The notes beneath the pieces are model-generated. The model was given only the letters and a program-made list of their open reading frames with translations, was not told where the DNA came from and did not search any database. DNA of 64,000 nt from assembly GCA_002197995.1 (NCBI GenBank), contig NGZR01000001.1, positions 7,316,001 to 7,380,000 of the forward strand, written 5' to 3'. This DNA comes from Gaeumannomyces sp. JS-464 (taxonomy: Eukaryota > Ascomycota > Sordariomycetes > Magnaporthales > Magnaporthaceae). Below are positions 15,609 through 26,914 of this stretch, piece by piece (within the stretch, counting starts at the first letter, position 1; every line of letters begins with the position of its first letter). The position numbers and the translations under genes were made by a program.

Positions 15609-16475
15609 ATGCCAGCAACCGGAAAGAGACGGCGCGATGACGACGCAGCCGCCCCGAGCCTGGCCCCAAGAAGAACCGTCACGGCTTCCGCGTCGGCCCA
15701 GCAAACCTGCCCGACGGGCCCTGGCGGAGAAAACGTAAGTCTGAGGCTCTCGCCCGTTCTTATACGACATATTTTTAGATGTTAACACTGCGCCTCGACC
15801 AAAAAAACAGTGGCCAAGGTCAAGCAAGGGCTCATCGGCCAAGCCAAAATCAAGAAGCAATATGCCAAGATCAAAGCCCGGCACCAGCAGGATGAGAAAT
15901 CGCAGCATAGGAAACTAGTATCCAGTGGTGGTAGTGGCGACGGCGGTGATGGCGATGATGATGGTGGCGACGACAAGAGCCGGAGCAATGTGCATCCTGA
16001 TAGGCAGGCCATGCTCCACGGCACCACCATCACCACCACCACCAAAGACGACGAAGCCGGAGGAGCAGCTGAGGATGATGCCGGCGACGAGCACGATAAC
16101 ACAGCAGCAGCCGAACCAAAGCCAAAAGGCATCGCAGACTCAGGCCCGCCGGCCAAAGAGGAGCGGCAACGGAAGCGGGAGCGAAGCGGCGACGGCAGCG
16201 GCGGCGGGCGGCGCAAACGCGCCAACAAGCCAGACTACTTCCAAAAGGACCTCGAGGCCGCCGGGGAGCTCAGGCGGGCGGCCGAGGAGCGCGCCGAGCA
16301 GGCCAGGCTCCGCCAGGAGGAGCGCGCCCGCAAGACCGCCGACCGAGACCGCATGAGGCGCGCCGTCGCAAAAGCCAAGAGGCCCGGCCCCGGCGGCAAG
16401 GCGAAGCTGGGCAGGGAGAGCAACGTCCTGCTGGAGAAGGTCAAGAGGATGATGGGCGAGGGTGGTGGTCGCTGA
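15609..16475 (+). CDS. FYV7: rRNA-processing protein Fyv7
   Basis: Fyv7 is a small nucleolar protein needed for 18S rRNA maturation in yeast. From the ATG at 15609 the N-terminus is basic. After one frame break between about 15640 and 15665 (one base missing) it reads the conserved HGFRVGPANLPDGPWRRK. Intron 15735-15810 (GTAAGT...ACAG) joins to LAKVKQGLIGQAKIKKQYAK. A variable Asp/Gly/His-rich linker follows (about 15915-16130). The protein closes with the family C-terminal coiled region rich in Arg, Glu and Ala, ending KLGRESNVLLEKVKRMMGE. Bridged length is about 263 residues, longer than the yeast protein because of the linker. It shares a divergent promoter with the Atos-like gene and faces the RhoGAP gene. 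Confidence 0.85.
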
Positions 16476-17028
16476 CGAGGGGCGCGCGCACGCGCTCTTT
16501 ACGAGTCTTCGGTTGGTTTCGGTTCGGTTAGGGCTCAGGCTGTTCTGGAACCCCCTAATCTCCTGTGTATAATCATCTCTCCATGGCCTCTCGTCTATGA
16601 AGGAATCGCCATGAAACAAGGACCTTTTATTCGTCATTGATATTCATCCTGCCATGTCCCCTAGCGTATCACCAAGGAGCGACGAGACAGGCCAGGGATC
16701 AAAAGGATGAGCGGACACTCCTTCCGATAATCTCCTCGTTAACAAAGATATCGAGAATCTCTTTCCATGCAAAGCAGGCCTGGGATATCATTAAACCACA
16801 TATGGACTAATGAGACGACTACACAAGAAAAGGAGAAAATTCCAAAAAAAAAAAAAAAAAAACAGAGAACAAAGACAAAAACACGCCGAGGTATAAAAAG
16901 ACCATGCTAGGAAGGGGTTAAGGATGGCAAAGGCTATATACAAAGGTGGGCTTGTGCGGACTGAGAGGACAGGGGAAAAATAGGGTTACGGAGAAGGAAG
17001 AGGCGCGGCACATAGAACCAGGCTTCTT
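16476..17028. other. Convergent intergenic region FYV7 / LIM-RhoGAP
   Basis: These 553 bases lie between two facing stop codons. They contain an A19 tract at 16844-16862 and A-rich flanks. They presumably hold two 3' untranslated regions. No gene seen. Confidence 0.5.
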
Positions 17029-20000
17029 TCAGTCCTCTGCAAAGATGATGTGGCTGTTTTCTATCACAAACTGCACGGCCTGGTTCTTGCGTGCATGTCT
17101 GTCATGTCCTTCTCGAGGCTGTGGTCTCGCATGATGGTAGGCGCGAAAACGACGGCCAGGTTTTTAGGAGGCATCTGCAGTGTAACAAGCAGTTAGCCGA
17201 ATAGCTCTCAGGTGACAGGTCTGAAGTTAAACAGAAATTTGCCACAAACTTACCAGGTTCTCGGCCTCACGTGCTGCAACTCTCGCGAGATGGAACATCA
17301 AGAACTCGAGGCATTGCCGGTGACGCTCCGGCAACATATTGAAGGTCGCCCGCAGGTGCTGGCACCTTTCTTTCTCGTTGGCGATGGCTATACAAATGTT
17401 AGCAACAAAGAGAAAGGTCGACGCTCGTCTCACCTCGCCATCGCTCTGTAAGAGGCACATACCATTTGATTCCAGGACGCGTTCGTACACGTCATACGTC
17501 AGGAGAGGAGTCGGCAGCTTGCGGAAGTACTGCTTCAACACGCTCGTCACCGCCGTGATGTCAAGACCGGGATCCGAGATGTCGAACTCGTCGTTCTTGT
17601 CGAAGCCCTCCTGCAGCGTCCGCACCTGCGAGTTGCCGCCTGTCTTGCGGTAGATTCCCTCCATGTCCATGCCGCGCAGCTCGACCTCCTCGATGCACCG
17701 CGTCACAACGCTTGGGATAAGGCGTCGCTCATAATCGGCCCGCTCAACAAGGTCCGAGCCAAAGAGCACATTTGGTGGTTCGGCTGCCAAAGTTGCCGTC
17801 GATACGTTGGACATGGTCATCGACTTGGACAGGGGCTGCTGCTGCTGCTGCTTCTTGCCAAAGAAGCCGAACGGCCGCGCGTTGTGGTCGCTGGGCTGCC
17901 GGTTCTGTGGCCCGTTGGGCCCGACAGGTCCCAGGGGAGTGGCTGGTGATTCGACCTGGGCCACCGTCATGTTGTACGGCAGACCAATGTTGTCCGCCGT
18001 CAGACCTTGGTACTGCCCGCCCCGCTCCCTCTCGTTCTGGAACGCTCCCACGGCGCGGTTCATGCCCTTTGTCAGGTTCTGTGCCACCGTCTTGGAACCC
18101 TTCTTCCAGTTGAATTTCTTGACCTGGCCCTTGCGAATGTTCACCACGGTAGGGCCCTCGAGTATGGGCTCATCCACGTCGGTCGTCACCAGGGTGGCCC
18201 CTGTTTGTATGCTAGAAGAATCAAAGTTGCCCATGGCGCTGTTGGGGACCTTCTGGCCCTGGCCTGGATAAACGCCAAGTCCATTGGGGGACTTGAGGTC
18301 CGAGGCCTGCGACTTGAACCGCTCCTGGATTTGGTGGGTGAGGTCATTGTTCATGTCCGCCAGCTGCGCGTTCTTGGACGACAGCTGCTCAAACTCGAGG
18401 AGGGCCCGGTCCCTGTCCGCCATCGCCCGGTTCTTCTCCTCCACCAGCTGGTCGCGCTCCGCAATCAGCTGCTCGATAGTGGCCGTCATCGACTGTGTGT
18501 ACTTTTCGATCTTCTGCCGGAGCTCTTTCACCACCGTCTCCTGAAGCTCCCTCACATCGACCGGCTGGCCGTTTTGCTTTCCTCGCTCAACCACCTTGGC
18601 CAGCACCTCGAGCTCGCGCACCATGATTTCAGCCTGTGTATCAAGGACCGTCACAGTCTTCCTCTTCTCGATAAGCTTCTTGTTCAGGTTTACCAGGTCC
18701 TCCCCGGCACTGAACCGCCGCTCCAGCTCGGCTATCCTGTTCTCGGAGTTCCGGAGTTGCCTCTTAAGAAACGCCGGATCATCCTGAGCCGCTCCGTTGG
18801 CTGAGATGGGGCTGCTGATATCCTGAGCCTGATTCGGGTCCTCTGCTATGGGCGTCTTGGGCCATCTAGGAGACGCTGTGCCCCGCGTCGTCTCGCTCAT
18901 GCTCCTACCGTGGCCGACAACCCGCCCGGGGTTGGGGGCGGCGCTCGACTCCACGCTGTTATTGCGACCGTGCCTCACGGCATTGGAGACACGGCGTAGA
19001 ATCGAGGAAGACCCTTCGTCCGTCCCTAGTATGCGGGCCATGTCTTCATCCATACTGAAGTCACCGCCAGCGCTCCATCGGGGTAGTGCGGGCGAGGGGC
19101 CGGCCTGAGGCGAGGAAGGGTCGCCCCCACGCACAGGGGTCTGGGCCTCCTTGGGGGTCGCATGTATTGGTGGCGGCGGGGGCGCACGAGGCTGCATGTA
19201 TGTGTCGCTCATCTTGTTCTCAGGCATCGGCGGCCGAGGAGGAGGCCCGGGTGGAGTCTCTTGGAGACCGTTGGCTGCACCAATGTCAGCACTCACTTCT
19301 CGAATCATCATCCCATCAAAACCGAGAGACTCACCATTACGATGTCCACTCGACTGTGGTGGTTCCTTTCTCAGGACTGCCCTCGAGGAGCTCGTCTCCG
19401 TGCGACTAGAAGCCAGGGAGTCGATAGACTGCCTAGGATCCTCCTCGTCTCTGTAGCGCGACTCGGGCGAGCTCCTAGACGTAATCGTCCGGTCTAACTT
19501 GTTCTGTGGCGAGTCGTTGGACTGCGGGCTGTCAATGTTCCGCTGCGCAAGTCCATTGCCGCCATTATCAATCAGGAGGCCAGACTGAGAGTTTGTCCGC
19601 GAGTTCATGGCCTTCTTGCTCTTTGGTGCCTCCTGGAGCTTGAATTCTTCCGTGCGACTGCTCGACATCTTGCGCATATGATCGTCTGCCGTAACGGCGG
19701 TGTGTTTAACCTGGCCATCTCTACCTGCCCTCGACGACTTGGAAAGCTTGCGACTCGGCATCTTGGGAGGGACGTTTTCGTAGTCAGATGAAGGATGTCG
19801 GCCCTGCAGACCAATATGGGGTGTCGACGCTTGAGAGTCGGACTTCTTGTGGTCAGGAGCTGGCTCCTTGGCCGCCGTAAAGTAATCCTTGTCTTTCACC
19901 CGCTTGTCGGATGTCGGGGGCATCGGGCTCGGGTCCAGGGCCACGGGGATGAAAAAGCTCTCGCCATCGACTCCGCTCAAATCAGGGGGTGCATGGAACA

Positions 20001-20980
20001 TGGACGAGTTGCGATTGTTCCTGTAGCTTGCAGGAGCCAGGCCATGGTTGTTGTCCCTTGCCACAGGTGCCTCCGACGTTGGCTCCGGAGACCGAGCAGG
20101 CCGCGAGCTGCTCCTGGAATCGGCGTCATTCTTCGTCGTGAAGGCAGGTGTGGGCCGGGGCCTGGGTGATAACTCGGTGGGCGTGTCTGTGTCCTCGGGC
20201 GAGACTCGTTCGTTGGAGAAGGCATTCGGCGGGATCGCGCTGGGGGGCAGGGCCGGAAGGGACTTGTCTGTTATCATGGGCGAGCCGTCTTTCTCCCTCG
20301 CTTTGGCCTGTGCGGCTGCTTTTGATTTCTTCCGCCGCCGTGCCATCAACGACTCATGACAGCTCATACAAAAGATGCCCTGTGAGGTTCGAGCATATCG
20401 CAGGTTTTCGATTTTCCTCTTACAGTTCCGGCAGCGAAAGCAGGTGGCGCAGAAGGCTTGGTCGCCGGTAAGGATAGCGAGGTCCTCGATCTTGTTCCCG
20501 CATGCACTACAGCTATACGTGCAGTTGTTACAGATAAGGGAGCCATCGCCAAGGAGGAGGAGGTTCGCATCCGAGTCGAGCAGCGTGCCGCACGTATTGC
20601 AGCGGAAGCAGTTGAGATGCCATCGGTTGCCGGCTGGAGATTGGTTAGCAGGGTTAAACTTGGACAGGACAGCTTGCACGCCGCTCTGGTTAAGCTCCAG
20701 ACTAGACGCTGTAGGTCGGGGCAGCCAGGCGGGAGACAGAGAGAGGGTCAAGAGACGAGAGGGTATCGTTGAAAGGACAAGGCTCGAACCACAAAGGCTG
20801 TCACAGCCCAATGGCTCAATGGCTGACGAGGTATGTGGTCAAGTCACAAAGGGGATGATTGCGTAGTCAACACACGGACGTACCCAGCTCGAACGCCTTG
20901 CCCTCTTCGAGAATCTCTCCGCAGCCTTTACAAGGGAAGACATCCTCGGCGTCCATAGGACTATCCAGATAGTCGTCCAT
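17029..20980 (-). CDS. LIM-domain Rho GTPase-activating protein (Rga1 type)
   Basis: The protein switches off Rho/Cdc42-type GTPases and in yeasts acts in polarity and septum placement. Start at 20980. Exons: 20980-20884, 20633-19335, 19274-17463, 17387-17254, 17174-17029. Two LIM zinc-finger domains open the protein (first C17-x2-C20; the second runs through CSACGNKIEDLAILTGDQAF). A long Ser/Pro-rich disordered region follows, then a coiled coil at about residues 640-790 (NRIAELERRF through LIEKRKTVTVL to RALLEFEQLSSKNAQL). The RhoGAP domain runs from about 965 to the end with its arginine finger in GIYRKTGG. One frame break near 17089 (one A missing) lies in the last exon, before QAVQFVIENSHIIFAED. 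Length is about 1,162 residues. Rga1/RgaA type fits; Lrg1 is less likely because only two LIM domains are seen. Confidence 0.9.
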
Positions 20981-22380
20981 GGCTGCGTTGGTATTCCGTG
21001 GCGGGAACCTAGAGAGGCGTCAAGCCCCAAGGGCCAGGGTCGGGGTGACCGAAGGTGTGGGAGGGGTCGACTGTCAAGCCGGGGATGTGCGAAGTCGGTT
21101 GCTCGAACGAACGGGCGGTCGACGGGCGCGGGTTCAGCGAGGACGTGTCTCGAGGAATGGGCGAGAAATTGTCACGGACAGGATCGATCGATAGCGAGAT
21201 CGTTGATGCTGAGGCTGCATAGAGAAAGCGCAGGCCGTGAGAAAAAGGGCGGGCACCGGCGTGAGGCGAGCTTCGACACTAGCAGCGTAGCACTCAACCA
21301 CGGGGTGCTGCGGGCGACAGGCGTGGGTCGAGGCGGCCGCGATTGCTTGACAGCCGGGAAACCGTCGAGTCGCACGGTTTCAGGAGTTGCAGTAGCCGTC
21401 CCTTGGTGGGTGCGCGGTAGCTCTCGCGGTGACGATGGCCGGGTTCGGCCGGTTTCCTGGCGCGATGCTAACTGGACGGCGGGAACCAAGGGATTAGAGA
21501 GATGCTCAGGGTGTGGCCAGACATGGCTACAGCCTGAGGCTGTGGGATTATGTCTGCCGTTGTTTCCGGCGACGACGCTGGTCCGGCGGTGCTGCTGCTG
21601 ATGCTGCTGCCGAGGCCTTGTCGCGGCCACGCACCACCCGTCTGACGGAGGCGGAGTTGGGGAACTATCTTCTTACCGACAGCCTAGACTAGAGGGCCCT
21701 CGAGCAGAGAGCGAGTTGTGGGAGCAAGAGGCGTCGGCCGGCCGGTCGACCTCGGCGAATAGCAACCAAGAAAGACAAGTCCCACTGGACCTGGCCAAAT
21801 GATGCGCAGTGTGCAACGTGAAGCTCGAGGCGCTCGAGTGTTGGGCGGCGAGGGTGGGATCGGGGGCTACGTGGAGCAGCGAGGTGAAGCGGTGGACGAC
21901 GGCAAATAACGAACGTTTGGCCCTCCTCCTTTGTTTCAAGCAGTCCAATGCCGCCTCAGCTGGGCAGGGCCACGACCGCTCGGTGGGGGAGAAAAAAAGA
22001 AAAGCAGAAAAAAAAAGTACCGGACCAGAGAGGAGGGTCTGCAGGAAGGAGAGGCGGTGGAGTCTTGGTGCTGCTCACCTGAGAAAGTCGAGTGCGGGCA
22101 GCATGAAAGCCTGGGCGGCGGATGCGGGCAGGTTGAGTGCTACCCACCAAGGACCAAGCCCGCCACTCCAATCCGACAGGGGAGCAATGGATGGTGGGTA
22201 CAGCGCTACAGGTATTCTGCCAGGCCTCCACCTCCCCGTTACTCTGCCGCGCCAGGGTCTACGCATACACGCCAGACACACGAGCACCCACGGCAACGGC
22301 GCGGACTCGGTGGTACCTGCTTGTCGGGAGTCCCTAGGCGCCCGAGTAAACAGGACGCGGTATGCAGCCGAGGAACAACC

Positions 22381-22383
<3 letters not shown>

Positions 22384-22413
<30 letters not shown>
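22384..22413 (+). repeat. T30 homopolymer tract
   Basis: An uninterrupted run of 30 T residues lies in the gap upstream of the LIM-RhoGAP gene. It could be a polyadenylated-element relic (read as poly-A on the minus strand), but no retroelement coding sequence adjoins it. Confidence 0.9.
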
Positions 22414-22416
<3 letters not shown>

Positions 22417-24548
22417 TTTGGGGCGTCGGCCAGTTTCTCTGTCAAGAAACGCTCAATTCACCCAAATGCCAGCTACCATCCCGGCGTGTGGCTCAATGCC
22501 AACCAGGTCGCAGCACGCGGACCCGCAAGAGCCCAGCCCCACAGAGTTCAAGAGACCTGGCGAGGGACCTGGCCCGGCCCCCAGCCCGTGCCCGGCCCTG
22601 GGAGCGAGCACGCACGGCAGCCTCATGAATTCTCCTCATCCGCCGAAAAGAAGAGAAGAAAATGGCCAGGTCAGGGGCACCAGGCCTAAGGGGTACGGGG
22701 GGTGTGTCGTGGTCCTGTTCCTGGCGGGCAGGGATCAAGGGGCCCCTGTGGCGTGCAATCGAGGGGGCAGGCGAGCCAGCCAAAGACATCGAAAGGAGCC
22801 GGGCTCTCAGAACAGAATTCCAACGCTGCCTAACCCTCAAATCACTCAAAACCTCCACTGATCGGCATGGTTCCGATCAGCACGTTGGCGAGGTACATAC
22901 GTATGCAACAGGCACACGTCCTGTAGCATTCGCGATTTGCGAGGTGCGCCCACAGACGTCGGAGCAGGCACAGACCTTTTCGGGTCGGCGCGGGAGTTGT
23001 GAAGATTCTTGCATGGGACAAACATGCATCGTGAGCTTCCTCAGGCCTGGCTGGTGGTTGTTGGGACCATCGGATGCAGGCTGAGCCATGAGGGTGGGTG
23101 GTTGGGTGCACCCATGCCTCCGTTCGCAAGCTGTGCACTGCATAAAGGCCACTGAGCTGGAGCCGGACCAAAAGCTTGATGGGCGCTCCCAGGGCGCCAA
23201 CACAGCCAGCCGCGGGATATGACCAAAGCCCAAATGCGCTCGGGCTGCTCTCTGGCGCGCCCCTCGGATGCATGAGCTGGAATTCATGGAATGGCAGATG
23301 AGGGGTGGGTTCCTGTGTGATTTCAGATACCATTGGCGGAACCAGCCTCACGCTCGCATGACTTTGATTCTCCCTCTGCCCGCTGCGGCAGCCACAACGC
23401 AGGGAATGTTTGACGCAAGTCGTGCTGGCTGCGTGGATGGTGCAGCGAGGGAGTGATTCAGCCTCTTGGCTCGGCAGCAGCTGACAGGAGACAGTCCCGA
23501 CACGCGGCGCCCTTGAATCGAACCGTCACACCGACCAGCGGGAACACTTGGCCGATGACGGCTTGGGCCCAGCCGGCCGGCCGACCTGGCTGTGAGTTCC
23601 CCGTGAGTGTGATGGGCGAGCCAACCATGGTGAGCCAACCGTGGATGGATCCCTGGATGGCGCCTACAACAGAGTCAAGAGGTATCCGACACTGACGAGT
23701 GCGCCAGGTACCACGACGGCGTCCCAGACATCAAAACATGCATCTGATCTGGCAACGGCTGTGCCTCTGCCGTTGATCCTCAGTGAGTCAATCTCGACCA
23801 GCATTGCTTGTGCTACGTGAATCCTGCCCATCATCCCTCGGCGAGGAACCTTGTATCGGACGATTGCATTCATTTCCACTCACGAGGTTCCATTTGCCCC
23901 GACGGTCCCTCGACGCCGCTCGCTGGTGGGGGTTGCATCTAGTTGGATAGCTAGCCACGCACAGCCCAAGGATCACGCTCCCACGTTGTTCTGCCGAGTG
24001 CGACATGAGGTTGGAGAGCAGAGCCCAAGGAGGGATGTGAGAATTAAACCAATAAACTGGTAAAATAAAAATAAAAAAATAAAGGGAAAAAGGGGGCTCA
24101 AAGGAAACTAAGTCTCCACCCATCTACTTGAAACGGCGATTCGCAAAAAAAGAGAGATGGGCCGCCTCCGCGATCATATTGGCTCCCGTCTAGGCGAGCT
24201 CCTTGCCTTGGTTTCGTTCCATTCTGGTCCCCACCCAGCCCCAATCTCTTTTCCTCCAGATCTAGCCGCGATTATCAGCGGTCCTTCAAGGATTGCGGAA
24301 ATCAAGAGAAACGGATCGTTTTTTTTTTTTTTGTTCTCAGGGGGCACCGTTTCCCGCCTGCGCTTGCTTGGATCGCCTCGGTCCGTGCAGCGGCGCGTCA
24401 ATTCATTCAGTGCAGGCCTGGAAGCCTGTAAGTCTGTCAAGCACTGTCGACGCCGTCGCGCGGAGGAGCACAGAACGCTAGTCTGGATTTGTAGCGATCG
24501 ACTGTGCAGCGACTGGCCGCATCAGACCGGACCCGAGAACGGCAGCGG

Positions 24549-24570
24549 CACGCACGCACGCACGCACGCA
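24549..24570 (+). repeat. (CACG)n microsatellite
   Basis: About five and a half tandem copies of CACG, followed by the related TGCAC. This is a short simple repeat in non-coding DNA with no visible gene association. Confidence 0.85.
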
Positions 24571-26914
24571 TGCACTTCGAAATGCTATGTATAAAACATT
24601 ATTTACAAGCGAGACTAGCCCTACTTGGGTCGGCTTTTGCCAATCAAAACCACCAACCAGCCTTTCCCTACACGTACCGCCAAAACGGACAACAGGGAGG
24701 GTAGGCACCTTGGGCAAAACATAGGTGAGCAAGGGATGAACGGCCCCGGAAGGATGCTCGCGTTTCAAAACATTTCACCTTTATGCCGTCCCCCTTCTGG
24801 ACCAAGAACGTGAGCGGCGTGGCATCCCAACAGGCCCAGGCACCGCTGGAGGGAGAATTTCCAGGCACGGAGTTTCCATGGTGCGTGCTCAGAAAAAGAC
24901 TCCCCGAGATGGAAGAACATACAGGGAACTCGTCGGCTAGGAATGATCGACAAACGCGCTTCGCTTTGTCCATCAACCCTGGGCAGGTTCTTCTCGGCGG
25001 GGTTTCGACGGCCTGGCCTTCTTCGACGGGACGCCAACCCACCCTCTCAGGGGTATTAATAGACTTGATGCCCTCTAATTGGTCGGCTCTATTTTCGTGG
25101 TTCCCGCGTTGCCGTTGGTTGTGATTGCGAGTCTGACATAAGGAATCAGTCGCTGTCTCTCGTCAGACAGCACGCGCACCTTATCATCAAGCTCGCCGTC
25201 TTCCGCCGGTTCCGCTGGTGCAGACTGCGGGGGGGTGCCCTGTTTCCCAGACGGAGATACCCCTGTGTACTCGCCGCCGTATCTGACGGGCTCACTATGC
25301 ACCACAACACCGTGTGCTAGTGCTCGCCCAAATCCAGCAAGGTGTCGCTAGAGCCATGGGTCTCGCCGTTTTAGGATCCGTAACAGTACCACACGAAGGG
25401 AAGACATCGCATATGTGCACACGACAAAAAACGTGGCGACACTAGCTCATCTATTCGAGGTGGTCCCCAGACTTAAAAAGGGGGCTACCTAAAAGATTGC
25501 TCCATCCGAGTTCCGATTCCACCTGAAATACGAATACGGACCCCTAAAAACAAAGAGACATGATACAGCGTCTGTAAACCGCATATCCGCAAGTGGAAAC
25601 GGCGGCCTAAAACGGGCATTTGCGAGAATCTAAAAACGGATAAGGGGACTGGGGAGACGCCAAGATCAAGTCTGTGTGTTGCCTCCCACCCACCGCTGGG
25701 GATCTACATACGACCCTCGTCGATCATACAAAGGACGGCATGAGCCGCACCGCCACGAGAAAGACATAATTATACAAAGTCTAGGAAGAAGGAAGTTGCC
25801 TGCCGCCGAGCGAGCATGGCCATGTAATGGGACCCCCTTGGGAGTGGAACATGAACATCTGTGACCTAGATTGCGGGATCTTACACGCGGACGCATCGTT
25901 CCACGATATATCTCTACGCGCTAATCTCCTTCTTGATGTCTAGCGTGGACAAAAAAGAGAGACGTGTACCAATGCGGATGCACCAATTTACGCAGGTAGG
26001 CAGGCCCCTTGCGAAACGTAACTCCTTTTCGATGGAGGTACAAGGGCGTGTACAGCATGCCGTGATGCAGGGACCCGACGCGGCCGAGCCTCAAGGACAG
26101 CGTGTCAGCTACGGGCTTCTAGATAAATCCGGGCATAGATATCGAAAAATGCCAACCTACAGCTGCAAAAACTCCCTCGGCCATAGAAAAAGGGGTCCCG
26201 CCCCTGACCACGAGGTCCGGGTGAGCACAGATTGTCAAACTCTCCAATTCAAACAAACCAATGTGCTGCGTATATGAGCAGAGTATGACGAGAATATTTC
26301 AAGCGGGCTCATCTAATTTGCTGTTTCCTGCCACAGAACCTGCTCGGCGAAAACAAGAGAGAAGGCAAAGGCCGGTAATCTTAACACAGGCGGATAAATA
26401 CAAAAAGCATATGGCGTCTCGGAACGCGGTTACAGTGTACCAAGAAACAACGGAAAGGGACCGCAGAAAAGGGAAAAGAGATATGGAGAAGCAGGAAACA
26501 AAAAAGAAAGACCCTGAATCCCCGCCGTCCATGTCCTGAGCGCCCATAGTATACAAAGCTTCAGAAATGGTAGAACGAATAGAGAAGGATGGAATGTGGT
26601 CGCCCTCGACATCTTTTCCCGCCCAGCTCGGATGACCCAGTGCTTCCACCCCCAACTCCCAGGAAATACAGACTCCAGTAAAAGGGTCCTTCCATTAGGC
26701 AAAGACCAAGCTCGGCACAGCACGCCGAGATCTGAGTTCTATTTTAGGGCTGCAACTCGCTTTGGTATTAAATTAAAAAGACGTAACTGAACCGAGATGG
26801 CGACGCGGGGGAACAAGTAAAGAGCACGCGCATAAAAAATAAAAATAAAAAGAATCAAAACAAAAGGGGCGGCTAGAGGCGGGAGGACCCGGCCGTGTAA
26901 TATGGACGGTGGTT

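Larger units (their letters stand above)
20981..26914. other. 5.9 kb gene-free interval upstream of the LIM-RhoGAP gene
   Basis: This stretch runs from the RhoGAP start codon to the STU1 stop codon, and both genes are on the minus strand. It must hold the RhoGAP promoter and leader and the STU1 3' end, but that leaves several kilobases unexplained. I find no protein-like open frame on either strand, no long terminal repeats, no inverted repeats that stand out, and no convincing tRNA. It has many homopolymer tracts and A+T-rich patches (22384-22413, 24059-24090, 24318-24330, 26836-26870). It may carry a long leader, a non-coding RNA or distant control elements. Confidence 0.5.

Noticed and set aside
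21809..22861. 350-codon open frame on the plus strand
   Set aside because: It runs through the T30 tract as poly-Phe, is compositionally random and contains no conserved block.
23505..23575. Possible tRNA on the minus strand (B-box-like GGTTCGATTC)
   Set aside because: The T-stem does not pair and no proper A box or acceptor stem is found at the right distance.
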